This document shows, piece by piece, positions 14,259 to 22,118 of a stretch of 64,000 nucleotides of DNA. Under the pieces are notes generated by a model that was not told the DNA's origin, did not search any database, and saw only the letters and a list, made by a program, of their open reading frames with translations. Position numbers and translations under genes: made by a program. Position 1 is the first letter of the stretch. Every line of letters begins with the position of its first letter. The DNA comes from Ramlibacter ginsenosidimutans (GTDB taxonomy: Bacteria > Pseudomonadota > Gammaproteobacteria > Burkholderiales > Burkholderiaceae_C): assembly GCF_042678185.1 (NCBI RefSeq), contig NZ_JBHUDQ010000007.1; one strand, written 5' to 3'.

Positions 14259-15071
14259 TCACTTCCCGGTAAACCGCGCAGCTCGCCGCTCCTGGAAGTG
14301 GGCCACGCCCTCGGTGAAATCCTCGCTCTGCAGGCTGGTGAACATCTCGGCGTTGGCCAGCGCCACTGCTTCGCCGAGCGTCTGGTAAGGCGCCTCCCAG
14401 AGCTGCCGCTTCATCACGCGCACCGAGCGGGGTGAGACCTCGGTCGACAGCGTGCGCGCCAGGGCCAGGGCCTCTGGCAGGAGCTGGTCCGCCGGCACGA
14501 CCCGGTTGACGAGGCCCATGTCCAGCGCCTGCTCGGCGTCGATCTTGCGCGATGTGAGCAGCAGGTCGGTCGCGTTGGCATGGCCGACGATGCGCGGCAG
14601 CATCCAGGCGATGCCGTGCTCCGCGATCAGGCCGCGCTTGGCGAAAGCCGTGGCGAACACAGCCTGCTCGGAGGCGATGCGGAAATCGCTGTACAGCGCC
14701 ATCACCAGGCCCAGGCCTGCCGCTGCGCCATTGATCGCGCTGATGATCGGCTTGGGCGCCGCGGGGAAGTACGAGTAGCGCGTCTGGTAGTCGGCGCGCC
14801 GGTTCATGTCGTAGGCCCGCATCCATTGTTCGGCCTGGATGTCCTCGGGCGGCAGCATCTCGAGTTCGTCCATGTCCATGCCGGCACAGAAGGCGCGGCC
14901 GGCGCCGGTCAGCACGATGGCGCGAATCTCCGGGTTGCGTCCGGCCCGCTCCACGGCGTCGCGCAACTCTGATTCCAGCACCTTGGTCAGCGCGTTCATG
15001 CGCTCCGGCCGGTTGAACGTGATGACGGCAGTGGCGCCGTCCAGGGTGAACTGGATCTGCTGGTAGCTCAT
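14259..15071 (-). CDS. enoyl-CoA hydratase/isomerase family protein (second in operon)
   Basis: A 270-residue crotonase-fold protein. It shows the N-terminal FNRPERMNALT, the first oxyanion-hole region AIVLTGAGRAFCAGMDMDEL (about residue 54), and the second oxyanion region INGAAAGLGLVMALYSDFRIA (about 107). The acidic position used by hydratases is occupied within FAKRGLIAEHGIAWMLPR, so the exact reaction (hydratase, isomerase or lyase) is open. Its ATG overlaps the stop of the aldehyde dehydrogenase gene as ATGA, so translation is coupled. It is the last gene of the catabolic operon. Confidence 0.88.
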   Translation of the reverse strand: MSYQQIQFTLDGATAVITFNRPERMNALTKVLESELRDAVERAGRNPEIRAIVLTGAGRAFCAGMDMDELEMLPPEDIQAEQWMRAYDMNRRADYQTRYSYFPAAPKPIISAINGAAAGLGLVMALYSDFRIASEQAVFATAFAKRGLIAEHGIAWMLPRIVGHANATDLLLTSRKIDAEQALDMGLVNRVVPADQLLPEALALARTLSTEVSPRSVRVMKRQLWEAPYQTLGEAVALANAEMFTSLQSEDFTEGVAHFQERRAARFTGK

Positions 15072-16501
15072 GGCGTGTCGAAGAAGGAGGAAGGAAGTTG
15101 CACGGACACCGGCTCGAGGAACTCCTCGATGCCGAAGCGGCCGTTCTCGCGCCCGATGCCCGAGCGCTTGAAGCCACCGAACGGCGCCAGCGGGTTGAAC
15201 GGCGCGCCGTTGACGTCGACCTGGCCGGCGCGCAGGCGGCGCGCCACCGCCAGGGCGGCTTGCGGCGTCTCGCCCCACACCGTCGCGGCCAGGCCGTAGT
15301 CGGTGCCGTTGGCAATCGCGACCGCGCCGTCGATGTCGTCGTACGGGATGATGGCCAGCACCGGACCGAACACCTCCTCGCGCGCGCTCGCCATCTGCGG
15401 CGTGACCTGGCCGAGCACCGTGGGCGGATAGAAGAAGCCGTGGGGTGGCAGCGGCCCGTCGTGCGTGACCAGCTCGGCGCCTTCCGCGATGGCGGCATGC
15501 ACCATGTCGCGCACCTTGTCCCGCTGCACGGGGGAGATCAGCGGGCCCAGGCGCGTGGCCGGATCGGCCGGATCGCCCATCGCCCAGGCCGGCGCGAGGT
15601 CAGCCGCCAGTTGCTCGGCCTGCCTCGCGTGGTCGCGCGCCACCAGCAGGCGCGTCGTCGCCGAACAGGTCTGCCCGGAATTGAGGAAGCAGCTGCCCAG
15701 CGTCGCCTTGACGGCGGCCGCCAGGTCGGCGCCGGGCAGCACCACGGCAGCGGACTTTCCACCCAGCTCCAGCGCGAGACGCTTGATCTCCTGCGCCGCC
15801 AGGGACGCAATGCGCCGGCCAGCCCGTGTGGAGCCGGTGAAGGACACCATGTCCACGTCGCGGTGCGTGACCAGCGCTTCGCCGATCTCGGGACCGCTGC
15901 CGTGCACCAGGTTGAACACACCGGGCGGCAGGCCAGCCTGCGCGATCGCCTCCGCCAGCAGGAAGGCGCTGGAGGGAGCGAGCTCGGACGGCTTCAGCAC
16001 CACGGTGCAGCCTGCCAGTAGCGCCGGCGCGACCTTGCCAGTGATCTGGTGCAGCGGATAGTTCCAGGGCGTGATGCAGGCCACCACGCCCACGGGCACC
16101 TGCTGCACCAGCGAGTGGCCGATGCGCTGCTCCCATTCGATGCGCGCGGCCTGCTCCGCATACAGGTCCCAGGCCGCGACGGGCGCACCGGCCTGGATGC
16201 GGGCGGACAGCCTGGCCGGCATCCCGACCTCGCGCGAGATCACGCGGGCGATGGCGTCGCTGCGTTCGCGCAGTGCGGCGGCCACACGCCGCACGGCTGC
16301 GATGCGCTCGGCCAACGGCGTGGCGGACCAGCCGTCGAAGGCAGCGCGGGCGGCCTGCACCGCCGCGTCGACATCGGAGCGCGAGGCGCTGCGATAGCTG
16401 GCGAACACCTGCTCGGTGTAGCAGTCGGTCACGGGCAGATCGGTGCTGCCGGTGGCAGCGCGCCAGGCACCGGCGATGTAGAGGTCCCGGTGGAACTTCA
16501 T
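15068..16501 (-). CDS. NAD(P)-dependent aldehyde dehydrogenase
   Basis: A 477-residue aldehyde dehydrogenase that oxidises an aldehyde to the acid. It contains TPWNYPLHQITGKVAPALLA (cofactor and substrate region), FTGSTRAGRRI (Rossmann glycines), the general base Glu245 in LELGGK and the nucleophile Cys279 in NSGQTCSATTRLL. The C-terminal PFGGFKRSGIGRENG is standard for the family. The ATG at 16501 overlaps the upstream hydratase stop (ATGA). Neighbouring acyl-CoA synthetase and crotonase genes suggest that its substrate is an aldehyde released from a CoA-bound side chain; that is inference. Confidence 0.93.
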   Translation of the reverse strand: MKFHRDLYIAGAWRAATGSTDLPVTDCYTEQVFASYRSASRSDVDAAVQAARAAFDGWSATPLAERIAAVRRVAAALRERSDAIARVISREVGMPARLSARIQAGAPVAAWDLYAEQAARIEWEQRIGHSLVQQVPVGVVACITPWNYPLHQITGKVAPALLAGCTVVLKPSELAPSSAFLLAEAIAQAGLPPGVFNLVHGSGPEIGEALVTHRDVDMVSFTGSTRAGRRIASLAAQEIKRLALELGGKSAAVVLPGADLAAAVKATLGSCFLNSGQTCSATTRLLVARDHARQAEQLAADLAPAWAMGDPADPATRLGPLISPVQRDKVRDMVHAAIAEGAELVTHDGPLPPHGFFYPPTVLGQVTPQMASAREEVFGPVLAIIPYDDIDGAVAIANGTDYGLAATVWGETPQAALAVARRLRAGQVDVNGAPFNPLAPFGGFKRSGIGRENGRFGIEEFLEPVSVQLPSSFFDTP

Positions 16502-17277
16502 GCGTTGTCCTTGCGTTGGCGGCGCGCGAGGAACGTCTCCATGACGCGGGCCGGTTCGCCGCTGGCATAGCATTCGAGCTGGTAGCGGATGCCCGCAGTG
16601 CAGGCCTCCTCGAAGCCGGCCTGGGTGCGCTCGCGGAAACGCTGCTTGGTCAGGCGCACCGCCGTGCGGGGCAAGGCAGCCAGCTCGCGCGCCCGCTCCA
16701 GCGCGCGCTGCAGCACCTGGTCCGCTGGAACCAGATCGTTGACCAGCCCGATCGCATGGGCGCGCTCGCCGGAGATGAGCTCGCCGGTGAGGGACAGCTG
16801 CTGGTTGAGCGAATGGCCGATCTGCAGCGACATGAGGTACGAGCCGACGATGCTGGCCAGGCCGGCGCGCACCTCCGGCTGTCCCATGCGCAGGCCCGGA
16901 TGGGCCACGCGCAGGTCGCACATGAGCGCCATCTGGAAGCCCGCGCCCACGGCGGTCCCGTTGAGAGCCGCGACGATGGGCTTGGTCACGTCGCGCACCG
17001 CTTGGTACATCGCGTGTTGCCGGTTCAGCCAGCCCGCCAGCGTGTTCGTGCTGACCACGGCCGACTCCTCCAGATCCTGGCCGGCGCAGAAGGCACGTTC
17101 ACCGTTCCCCGTGAGGACGATGGCGTCCACGCCATCGTCGCCGTCCAGCTGCTTCAGGGCCCGGCCCAGCGCCTCGCGGATCGCATCATTGACGGCATTC
17201 ATCGCCGAGGGGCGATTGAAGCGCACGACCGCGACGCGGCCATCGCGTTCGACGGTGACTGCGTGGTGATCACTCAT
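16498..17277 (-). CDS. enoyl-CoA hydratase family protein (first in operon)
   Basis: A 259-residue crotonase-fold protein. Motifs are VAVVRFNRPSAMNAVND, AIVLTGNGERAFCAGQDLEE (first oxyanion hole) and LNGTAVGAGFQMALMCDLRVA (second). The stretch MGQPEVRAGLASIVGSYLM contains the Glu position used in hydration. The ATG at 17277 lies eight bases inside the end of the acyl-CoA synthetase gene, and its own stop overlaps the aldehyde dehydrogenase start. Together these genes look like a route that activates an acid to its CoA ester, hydrates and perhaps cleaves it, then oxidises the aldehyde. Confidence 0.88.
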   Translation of the reverse strand: MSDHHAVTVERDGRVAVVRFNRPSAMNAVNDAIREALGRALKQLDGDDGVDAIVLTGNGERAFCAGQDLEESAVVSTNTLAGWLNRQHAMYQAVRDVTKPIVAALNGTAVGAGFQMALMCDLRVAHPGLRMGQPEVRAGLASIVGSYLMSLQIGHSLNQQLSLTGELISGERAHAIGLVNDLVPADQVLQRALERARELAALPRTAVRLTKQRFRERTQAGFEEACTAGIRYQLECYASGEPARVMETFLARRQRKDNA

Positions 17278-19393
17278 GACGGGATTCCTCCTGTTCGATG
17301 ATGGCGTCCACCGCCCAGCCGCCCGCGCCGGCAGCACCCGCGATGAGAGGGTTGAGGTCGATCGACGCGATCTGCCCCGATCGGGCCGCGGCGAACCGGC
17401 CCAGGGCGACGGCGGCCTTCGCGACCACCTGCAGGTCGACCGGCGGCTCGCCGCGAACGCCGGCGAGGATCGGCGCGATCCGCAGCGTGGCAAGGCGGTC
17501 CAGCACGTCCTGCTCGCTGAAGGGATGCAGCAGCACCACGAAGTCCTTCAGGACCTCGACGTACTTGCCGCCGTCGCTCACCATCACGGCGGTGCCGAAC
17601 AGCGGGTCCTGCTTCACGCCCAGGGCGAACTCGCGCTGGCCACGCACGCACTGCGCAACCAGCACTCCCTCCAGGGGCTGGCCGAGGGTCCGCACGCGGG
17701 CCACGCATTCTTCATAGGCACCCCGCACTTCCTCCTCGCTGCGCCGGTCCAGGAAGACCAGCCCGTGCTCGGACTTGTGCGGGATCGCCGCGGAGCAGGC
17801 CTTCACCACGACATCGGGGCCGAGCTCCTGCCAGGCTTGCACTGCTTCCCTGGCGCTGTGGCACAGGCGATGCGGAACGACCGGCACGCCTGCGGACTGC
17901 AGGAGGGCCAGGCTTTCCGCTTCGCTCAGCGTGCGCGTGCGACGGGTGTCCCTGCCCGCCGCGGGCACGGCGGACGCGGGCGAGGCATCCGCCTCGCGGA
18001 GGCTCGCAGCCTGCACGAGGGCCGCGTGGCGCGTGACCTGGTGCAATGCGGCGAGGGCGTCGGTCTCGTGGCCGAACACGGGCACGCCGGCGGCGTGGAA
18101 GGCCGCACGCACGGCCGGCTGCGGGGCCGAGACGACCACCGGCTTGCCGGTGCGCCGCAGGAATCGCGCCGTGTCCGCAGCCATGCCGGGGACGTCGTAG
18201 CCCTCCCCCGCCACGGGCACCCCGATGAGGAACATGTCGGCCTGCGGATCGCCGGCCAGCGCGTCCAGCGTGCGGCCGAACATGCTGCCGTCCGACAGCA
18301 GCGAGGCGGTGAGATCGACCGGATTCTGTGCCGTGGCGAAGCCCGGCATGATGCGCGCGAGCGCTTGCACGGTGCCGGGTTCCAGCTCCGCGAGCGCGAC
18401 ACCCAGCCTCTCCGCCGTGTCGGCACAGACGACGCCGACGGCGCCGCTGTGGCTCATCACCACCAGCCGCCGGGCGCTGCGCAGGCCGCAGGCCAGGTAA
18501 AGCTCCACCGCGTTGACCAGGCCATGCACATCGTCCGCACGCCAGATGCCGTGGGCCGCGAAGAACGCGTCGACCAGCGCGTCGTCGTTGACCATGGCGC
18601 CGGTGTGCGACGCCGCCGCCTTGGCGCCATGCGCGCTGCGTCCCGATTTCAGCGCCACCACCGCGGCGCCGCGCGCCCGCGCCAGCGCGGCCGCCTGTGC
18701 CAGCACGGCGGGGTCGGCCAGCGACTCGATGTACAGCAGCAGCACGCGCACCTCGGGATCGGCCGCCGCCGCCAACGCCAGCTCGCTGACGGAGACGTCG
18801 GCATCGTTGCCGCTGGCGACCACGTAGCGCACGCCGATGCCCCGCTCGCGCAGCAGCGCGTACGGCATCACGCTGGCGGCGCCGCTCTGGCTGATGACGG
18901 CCACGGGGCCGTCCTGCGGCGGCACCTCCATGAACATCGTGCTGAAATTCAGCACGGCGCCGCTGCGGAAGTTGGCGACGCCCTGCGCGTTGGGGCCGAC
19001 CAGGCGCACGCCCAGCGCCCGTGCCTCCGTCACGAGCTCCGACTGGCGCTTCACGCCCTCGGGGCCGGTCTCGCCGAAGCCCGAACTCATGACGACGGCG
19101 CTGCGCACGCCGCGCGCTGCGCATTGCCGCAGGACGCCCTGGACATGGTCGCCGCCCACTGCGATCACGGCCACGTCGGGTGCCTCCGGCAGGTCCTCCA
19201 GCGAGGCATAGGCCCGGAAGCCCTGCACCGTGTCGCGCTTGGGATTGATGGGGTAGACCTTGCCCTCGAAGCCGAAGGTGCGCAGGTAGTGCAGCGGGCG
19301 GCCGCCCACGCGGTTGCGGTCTTCGGTCGCGCCGACGACGGCCACGCTGCGCGGCTGGAACAGGGCCATCAGCCGCGGGTCGATCTGGATCAC
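17270..19393 (-). CDS. acetate--CoA ligase family protein (ADP-forming-type acyl-CoA synthetase)
   Basis: A 707-residue fused acyl-CoA synthetase of the ADP-forming/Pat-like superfamily. Residues 1-460 contain the CoA-binding Rossmann domain (FQPRSVAVVGATEDRNRVGG) and the succinyl-CoA-ligase-like domains, with the predicted phosphohistidine His263 in AAASHTGAM. The C-terminal 220 residues form an ATP-grasp domain (VPHRLCHSAREAV..., VVKACSAAIPHKSEHGLVF). No acetyltransferase domain is fused. Such enzymes activate short-chain, branched or aromatic acids. It begins the catabolic enzyme block after the Bug gene, with a 10-base gap, and overlaps the next gene by eight bases. Confidence 0.9.
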   Translation of the reverse strand: MIQIDPRLMALFQPRSVAVVGATEDRNRVGGRPLHYLRTFGFEGKVYPINPKRDTVQGFRAYASLEDLPEAPDVAVIAVGGDHVQGVLRQCAARGVRSAVVMSSGFGETGPEGVKRQSELVTEARALGVRLVGPNAQGVANFRSGAVLNFSTMFMEVPPQDGPVAVISQSGAASVMPYALLRERGIGVRYVVASGNDADVSVSELALAAAADPEVRVLLLYIESLADPAVLAQAAALARARGAAVVALKSGRSAHGAKAAASHTGAMVNDDALVDAFFAAHGIWRADDVHGLVNAVELYLACGLRSARRLVVMSHSGAVGVVCADTAERLGVALAELEPGTVQALARIMPGFATAQNPVDLTASLLSDGSMFGRTLDALAGDPQADMFLIGVPVAGEGYDVPGMAADTARFLRRTGKPVVVSAPQPAVRAAFHAAGVPVFGHETDALAALHQVTRHAALVQAASLREADASPASAVPAAGRDTRRTRTLSEAESLALLQSAGVPVVPHRLCHSAREAVQAWQELGPDVVVKACSAAIPHKSEHGLVFLDRRSEEEVRGAYEECVARVRTLGQPLEGVLVAQCVRGQREFALGVKQDPLFGTAVMVSDGGKYVEVLKDFVVLLHPFSEQDVLDRLATLRIAPILAGVRGEPPVDLQVVAKAAVALGRFAAARSGQIASIDLNPLIAGAAGAGGWAVDAIIEQEESRHE

Positions 19394-19403
19394 GTGCTCG
19401 CCT

Positions 19404-20378
19404 TCAGTTCACGGTGGCGCCGGAGGCCTTGACGACCGGTCCCCACTTGGCGATGTCGTGGCGGATCAATGCGGCGAATTCGCCCGGCGTGGTGGGGTGT
19501 GCTTCGGCGCCCTCCTGCTGCATGACCTTCTTCATCGCGTCGGTCGACATGACCGCGGTGATCTCGCGCGACAGGCGATCGACCACCGGCGCCGGCGTCC
19601 CCGCGGGGGCCAGCACCCCGAACCAGATCGTGATGTCGAAGTCCTTCAGGCCCGCTTCCTGCGCCGTGGGAACCCCAGGCAGCATCGGCGACCGCTCTGC
19701 CCCGGTGACGGCCAGCGCCCGCACCTTGCCCTGCGCGATGTACCCGGTCTGCTGCGCAATGGTGTCGAACATCATCGTGAGGCGGCCACCCAGCAGGTCG
19801 ACCATGGCAGGGGCGCTGCCCTTGTACGGCACGTGCGTGATCTGCAGGCCGGCGCTCGTGCGGAACAGCTCTCCGGAGAGGTGGTTGGAGCTGCCATTGC
19901 CCGCGGAACCGAAGGTGAGCTTCCCAGGGTTGGCCTTGGCCAGCTGGATCAGTTCGCCCAGGGACTTCGCCGGCACGGTGGGGTTCACCACCAGCACGTT
20001 CATGGTCGTGGCCATCAGGCTCACCGGAGCGAAGTCCTTCACCGGGTCATAGGGCAGCCGGGCGTAGAGCGCAGGGTTGATGGCCAACGTCCCGGTGGTG
20101 CCGAAGAACAGGGTCTGCCCGTCCGGAGCCGCCCTGGCAACTGCGACGGCCGCAATGCTGCCGCCGGCACCGCCCTTGTTGTCCACCACCACCGTCTGGC
20201 CCAGGCGCTCGCCCAGCTTCTGGGCAAGCAGGCGTGCCATGTTGTCCGTGGGGCCGCCGGCCGGGAACGGCACGACCAGGGTGACCGGCCCGCGCGGGTA
20301 AGCGGGGGCCTCGGCCTGCGCCAGGCCGACCATTCCGACGACGGCCGTGACGGCGAGGATCAGTTTCGCGAATCGCAT
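19404..20378 (-). CDS. Bug-family tripartite tricarboxylate transporter substrate-binding protein
   Basis: A 324-residue periplasmic binding protein with a clear Sec signal (MRFAKLILAVTAVVGMVGLAQA, cut after AQA). The mature part has the family pattern YPRGPVTLVVPFPAGGPTDN, VVVDNKGGAGGSIA, FGSAGNGSSNHLSGELF and VPYKGSAPAMVDLLGGR. Bug proteins bind organic acids for TctAB-type transport or act as extracytoplasmic sensors; no tctA or tctB is nearby, as is common for orphan Bug genes in Burkholderiales. AGGAG lies six bases before the ATG at 20378. It leads the operon, so it probably captures the acid that the following enzymes degrade. Confidence 0.93.
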   Translation of the reverse strand: MRFAKLILAVTAVVGMVGLAQAEAPAYPRGPVTLVVPFPAGGPTDNMARLLAQKLGERLGQTVVVDNKGGAGGSIAAVAVARAAPDGQTLFFGTTGTLAINPALYARLPYDPVKDFAPVSLMATTMNVLVVNPTVPAKSLGELIQLAKANPGKLTFGSAGNGSSNHLSGELFRTSAGLQITHVPYKGSAPAMVDLLGGRLTMMFDTIAQQTGYIAQGKVRALAVTGAERSPMLPGVPTAQEAGLKDFDITIWFGVLAPAGTPAPVVDRLSREITAVMSTDAMKKVMQQEGAEAHPTTPGEFAALIRHDIAKWGPVVKASGATVN

Positions 20379-20451
20379 GTCTTGTCTCCTTGTGCGGGAG
20401 CAGCTTAGGTGCGGGGCGCCCTGCAGGAAAGAGCAAGCGAGACAATCCAGA

Positions 20452-20468
20452 CTTGCAATAAAGTCAAG
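20452..20468. promoter_or_regulatory. LysR-type dyad CTTG-N9-CAAG
   Basis: A dyad with 4-bp arms and an AT-rich nine-base centre lies immediately upstream of the LysR ATG at 20471 and 74 bases from the divergent Bug gene start. This is the usual geometry of a LysR-type autoregulatory box (T-N11-A core). Short arms make it tentative. Confidence 0.4.
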
Positions 20469-20470
20469 CC

Positions 20471-21367
20471 ATGAACCTGAAGCACCTGCACTCGTTCGTG
20501 CATGTGGCGGACCAGGGCTCGCTGGCACGCGCGGCCGCCGCCACGGACCTGGCGGAGTCCTTGATCAGCCGGCATGTCGCGGCCCTGGAAGCAGCCTGGG
20601 GCGACCGCCTGTTCGAGCGCACCGGGCGCGGCATGGCCCTGTCGGAGTTCGGCAGGCGCATGCTGCCGGAGGTGCGGGCAGCACTGCAGCAGGTGACGCG
20701 GCTGGATGCCGTGGCACGCGAGTCGGCGGGCGTGCCCACGGGCACCGTGCACGTGGGGATCCTGCCTTCGTTGGCCCCCCAGCTCCTGCCGCTGCTCTTC
20801 GCCGACCTGCGCTCCAGCGCGCCCGGAGTGACGCTGCACGCGGCGGAAGGGTTCAGCGGCGACCTGGACGAGCAGCTGGCCAGCGGGCGACTCGATGTCG
20901 CCGTGATCAACCGGTATGGGTCGGCGACCCAGCGCGGCGAGGAAGCGCTGGGCACGGCGGACACCTACCTGATCGGCAAGGCCGGCAGCCCGCTGCTGGC
21001 GCACGGAAGCATCGCGTTCAAGGCCCTGGCCGGAGTGCCGCTGGTGCTGCCCGCGGTGCCGAACGGACTGCGGGTCATGCTGGACCAGATGGCGCGGCGC
21101 CATCGCATGCGTCTCGACGTGGCCATGGAAGTCGATGGCTCCAGCAGCATGAAAGACGTGGCACTCAGTGGGCACGCCTATACCTTGCTGCCCCTGATGG
21201 CAGTGCGACAGGAGCTGGCGCGCCATGCCCTCGAAGCCGTGCCGGTGGTGAAGCCGGGCATCCGGCGCACGATCGTGCTGTCGGTGACGACGCAGCGGCC
21301 GCTATCGAGAGCCGCACGGCATGTCATTGGGCTGATCCGGGAGCTGGCGCCAAAGTTGATACGGTGA
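20471..21367 (+). CDS. LysR-type transcriptional regulator
   Basis: A 298-residue regulator with an N-terminal winged helix-turn-helix (LKHLHSFVHVADQGSLARAA...SRHVAALEAAWGDRLFERTG, residues 3-55) and a C-terminal periplasmic-binding-like effector domain (GTVHVGILPSLAPQLLPLLF onward). It is transcribed away from the Bug-led operon with a 92-base shared promoter region, the standard arrangement for a LysR regulator and its target. The probable inducer is therefore the acid or CoA intermediate handled by that operon. No Shine-Dalgarno sequence is visible before the ATG, so translation may be weak or leaderless. Confidence 0.92.
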   Translation: MNLKHLHSFVHVADQGSLARAAAATDLAESLISRHVAALEAAWGDRLFERTGRGMALSEFGRRMLPEVRAALQQVTRLDAVARESAGVPTGTVHVGILPSLAPQLLPLLFADLRSSAPGVTLHAAEGFSGDLDEQLASGRLDVAVINRYGSATQRGEEALGTADTYLIGKAGSPLLAHGSIAFKALAGVPLVLPAVPNGLRVMLDQMARRHRMRLDVAMEVDGSSSMKDVALSGHAYTLLPLMAVRQELARHALEAVPVVKPGIRRTIVLSVTTQRPLSRAARHVIGLIRELAPKLIR

Positions 21368-21490
21368 GCGGATCGGCACGCGCGGCGTCGGCTAGGTCAG
21401 TGTCCATGGAACCGCAGCCCAGTTGTCTGCTGGTCGATGAGCTTCTGAGGAAGCACACCGAGCTCATCGAGCTCGGGCGCCGAAGCGGAA

Positions 21491-22117
21491 TTAGCGCAAT
21501 ACCCCGCCGATGGATTCGAGTGCCTCGATGAGCTCTCGCTCGGAAATGCCATACTTCTTCGTGAATTCAGCCTGAGTACCCGTCACTGCACTCAGACTCG
21601 GGTGTTCGCTCGCGCTAACCTGGAGGAATCGTGAAAACGTTCCAGGCCAACTCCTCCTCTGCGCAGCGGCAGCAATCGCCGCAGGCTGTGGAATGATGAA
21701 TTGAGGCCAGGCAGCGAACTTCAGGCGATCAAGGTCGACCGCGAACAGACGGCACATTTCCAATGTGCTTTGCTCAAAACTGCAGTCGCTCAACTCCCCT
21801 GACCGCTCGACAGCATACGTTCGACCGTCCGGCCATGGGTTGCGGCCAAAATCGACCGCCCTGAACTTCCCTTCAAACGCGCAACGTAGAAAGTCGTTGC
21901 TAAAGATAGGCATGTTCTTGGGTCGACCAGAATAGATGACCGTGCAGTCGCTCAGCCTTGACCCGTAGATGCCCGGCGCAAACTCCGTACTCGCGACCTT
22001 TACAGTGCATCGAGAAAGCTCGCAGTCGACCAAGCTGGCGATCCCAGCACTGCCAATCACGATTTGCGCTTGATCTATCGACCTGCCGCGAATGATCTGT
22101 CCGACTTGGAAGTCCAT
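21491..22117 (-). CDS. putative immunity protein for the Rhs toxin (unrecognised, pentapeptide-like character)
   Basis: A 208-residue protein I do not recognise. Its ATG (22117) lies one base after the Rhs stop, so it is almost certainly translated from the same message. Residues 10-135 have short repeating segments with periodic Cys, Phe and Leu (SLVDCELSRCTVKV, LSDCTVIY, SGELSDCSFEQSTLEMC), reminiscent of pentapeptide-type beta helices; the last 60 residues look helical. No signal peptide or membrane helix is seen. A hand count of 21841-21900 gives 33 of 60 G/C, against 44 of 60 at 30361-30420 inside the Rhs repeats. Position and composition match the immunity gene of a polymorphic toxin module; function is inferred only from context. 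An upstream in-frame ATG at 22192 lies inside the toxin frame and is less likely. Confidence 0.65.
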   Translation of the reverse strand: MDFQVGQIIRGRSIDQAQIVIGSAGIASLVDCELSRCTVKVASTEFAPGIYGSRLSDCTVIYSGRPKNMPIFSNDFLRCAFEGKFRAVDFGRNPWPDGRTYAVERSGELSDCSFEQSTLEMCRLFAVDLDRLKFAAWPQFIIPQPAAIAAAAQRRSWPGTFSRFLQVSASEHPSLSAVTGTQAEFTKKYGISERELIEALESIGGVLR

Positions 22118-22118
22118 T

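Noticed and set aside
21406..21531. Short frame (41 codons) beginning MEPQPSCLLVDELLRKH after lysR
   Set aside because: No ribosome-binding site, and its last third overlaps the putative immunity gene on the other strand. It could be a gene remnant, but nothing supports it.
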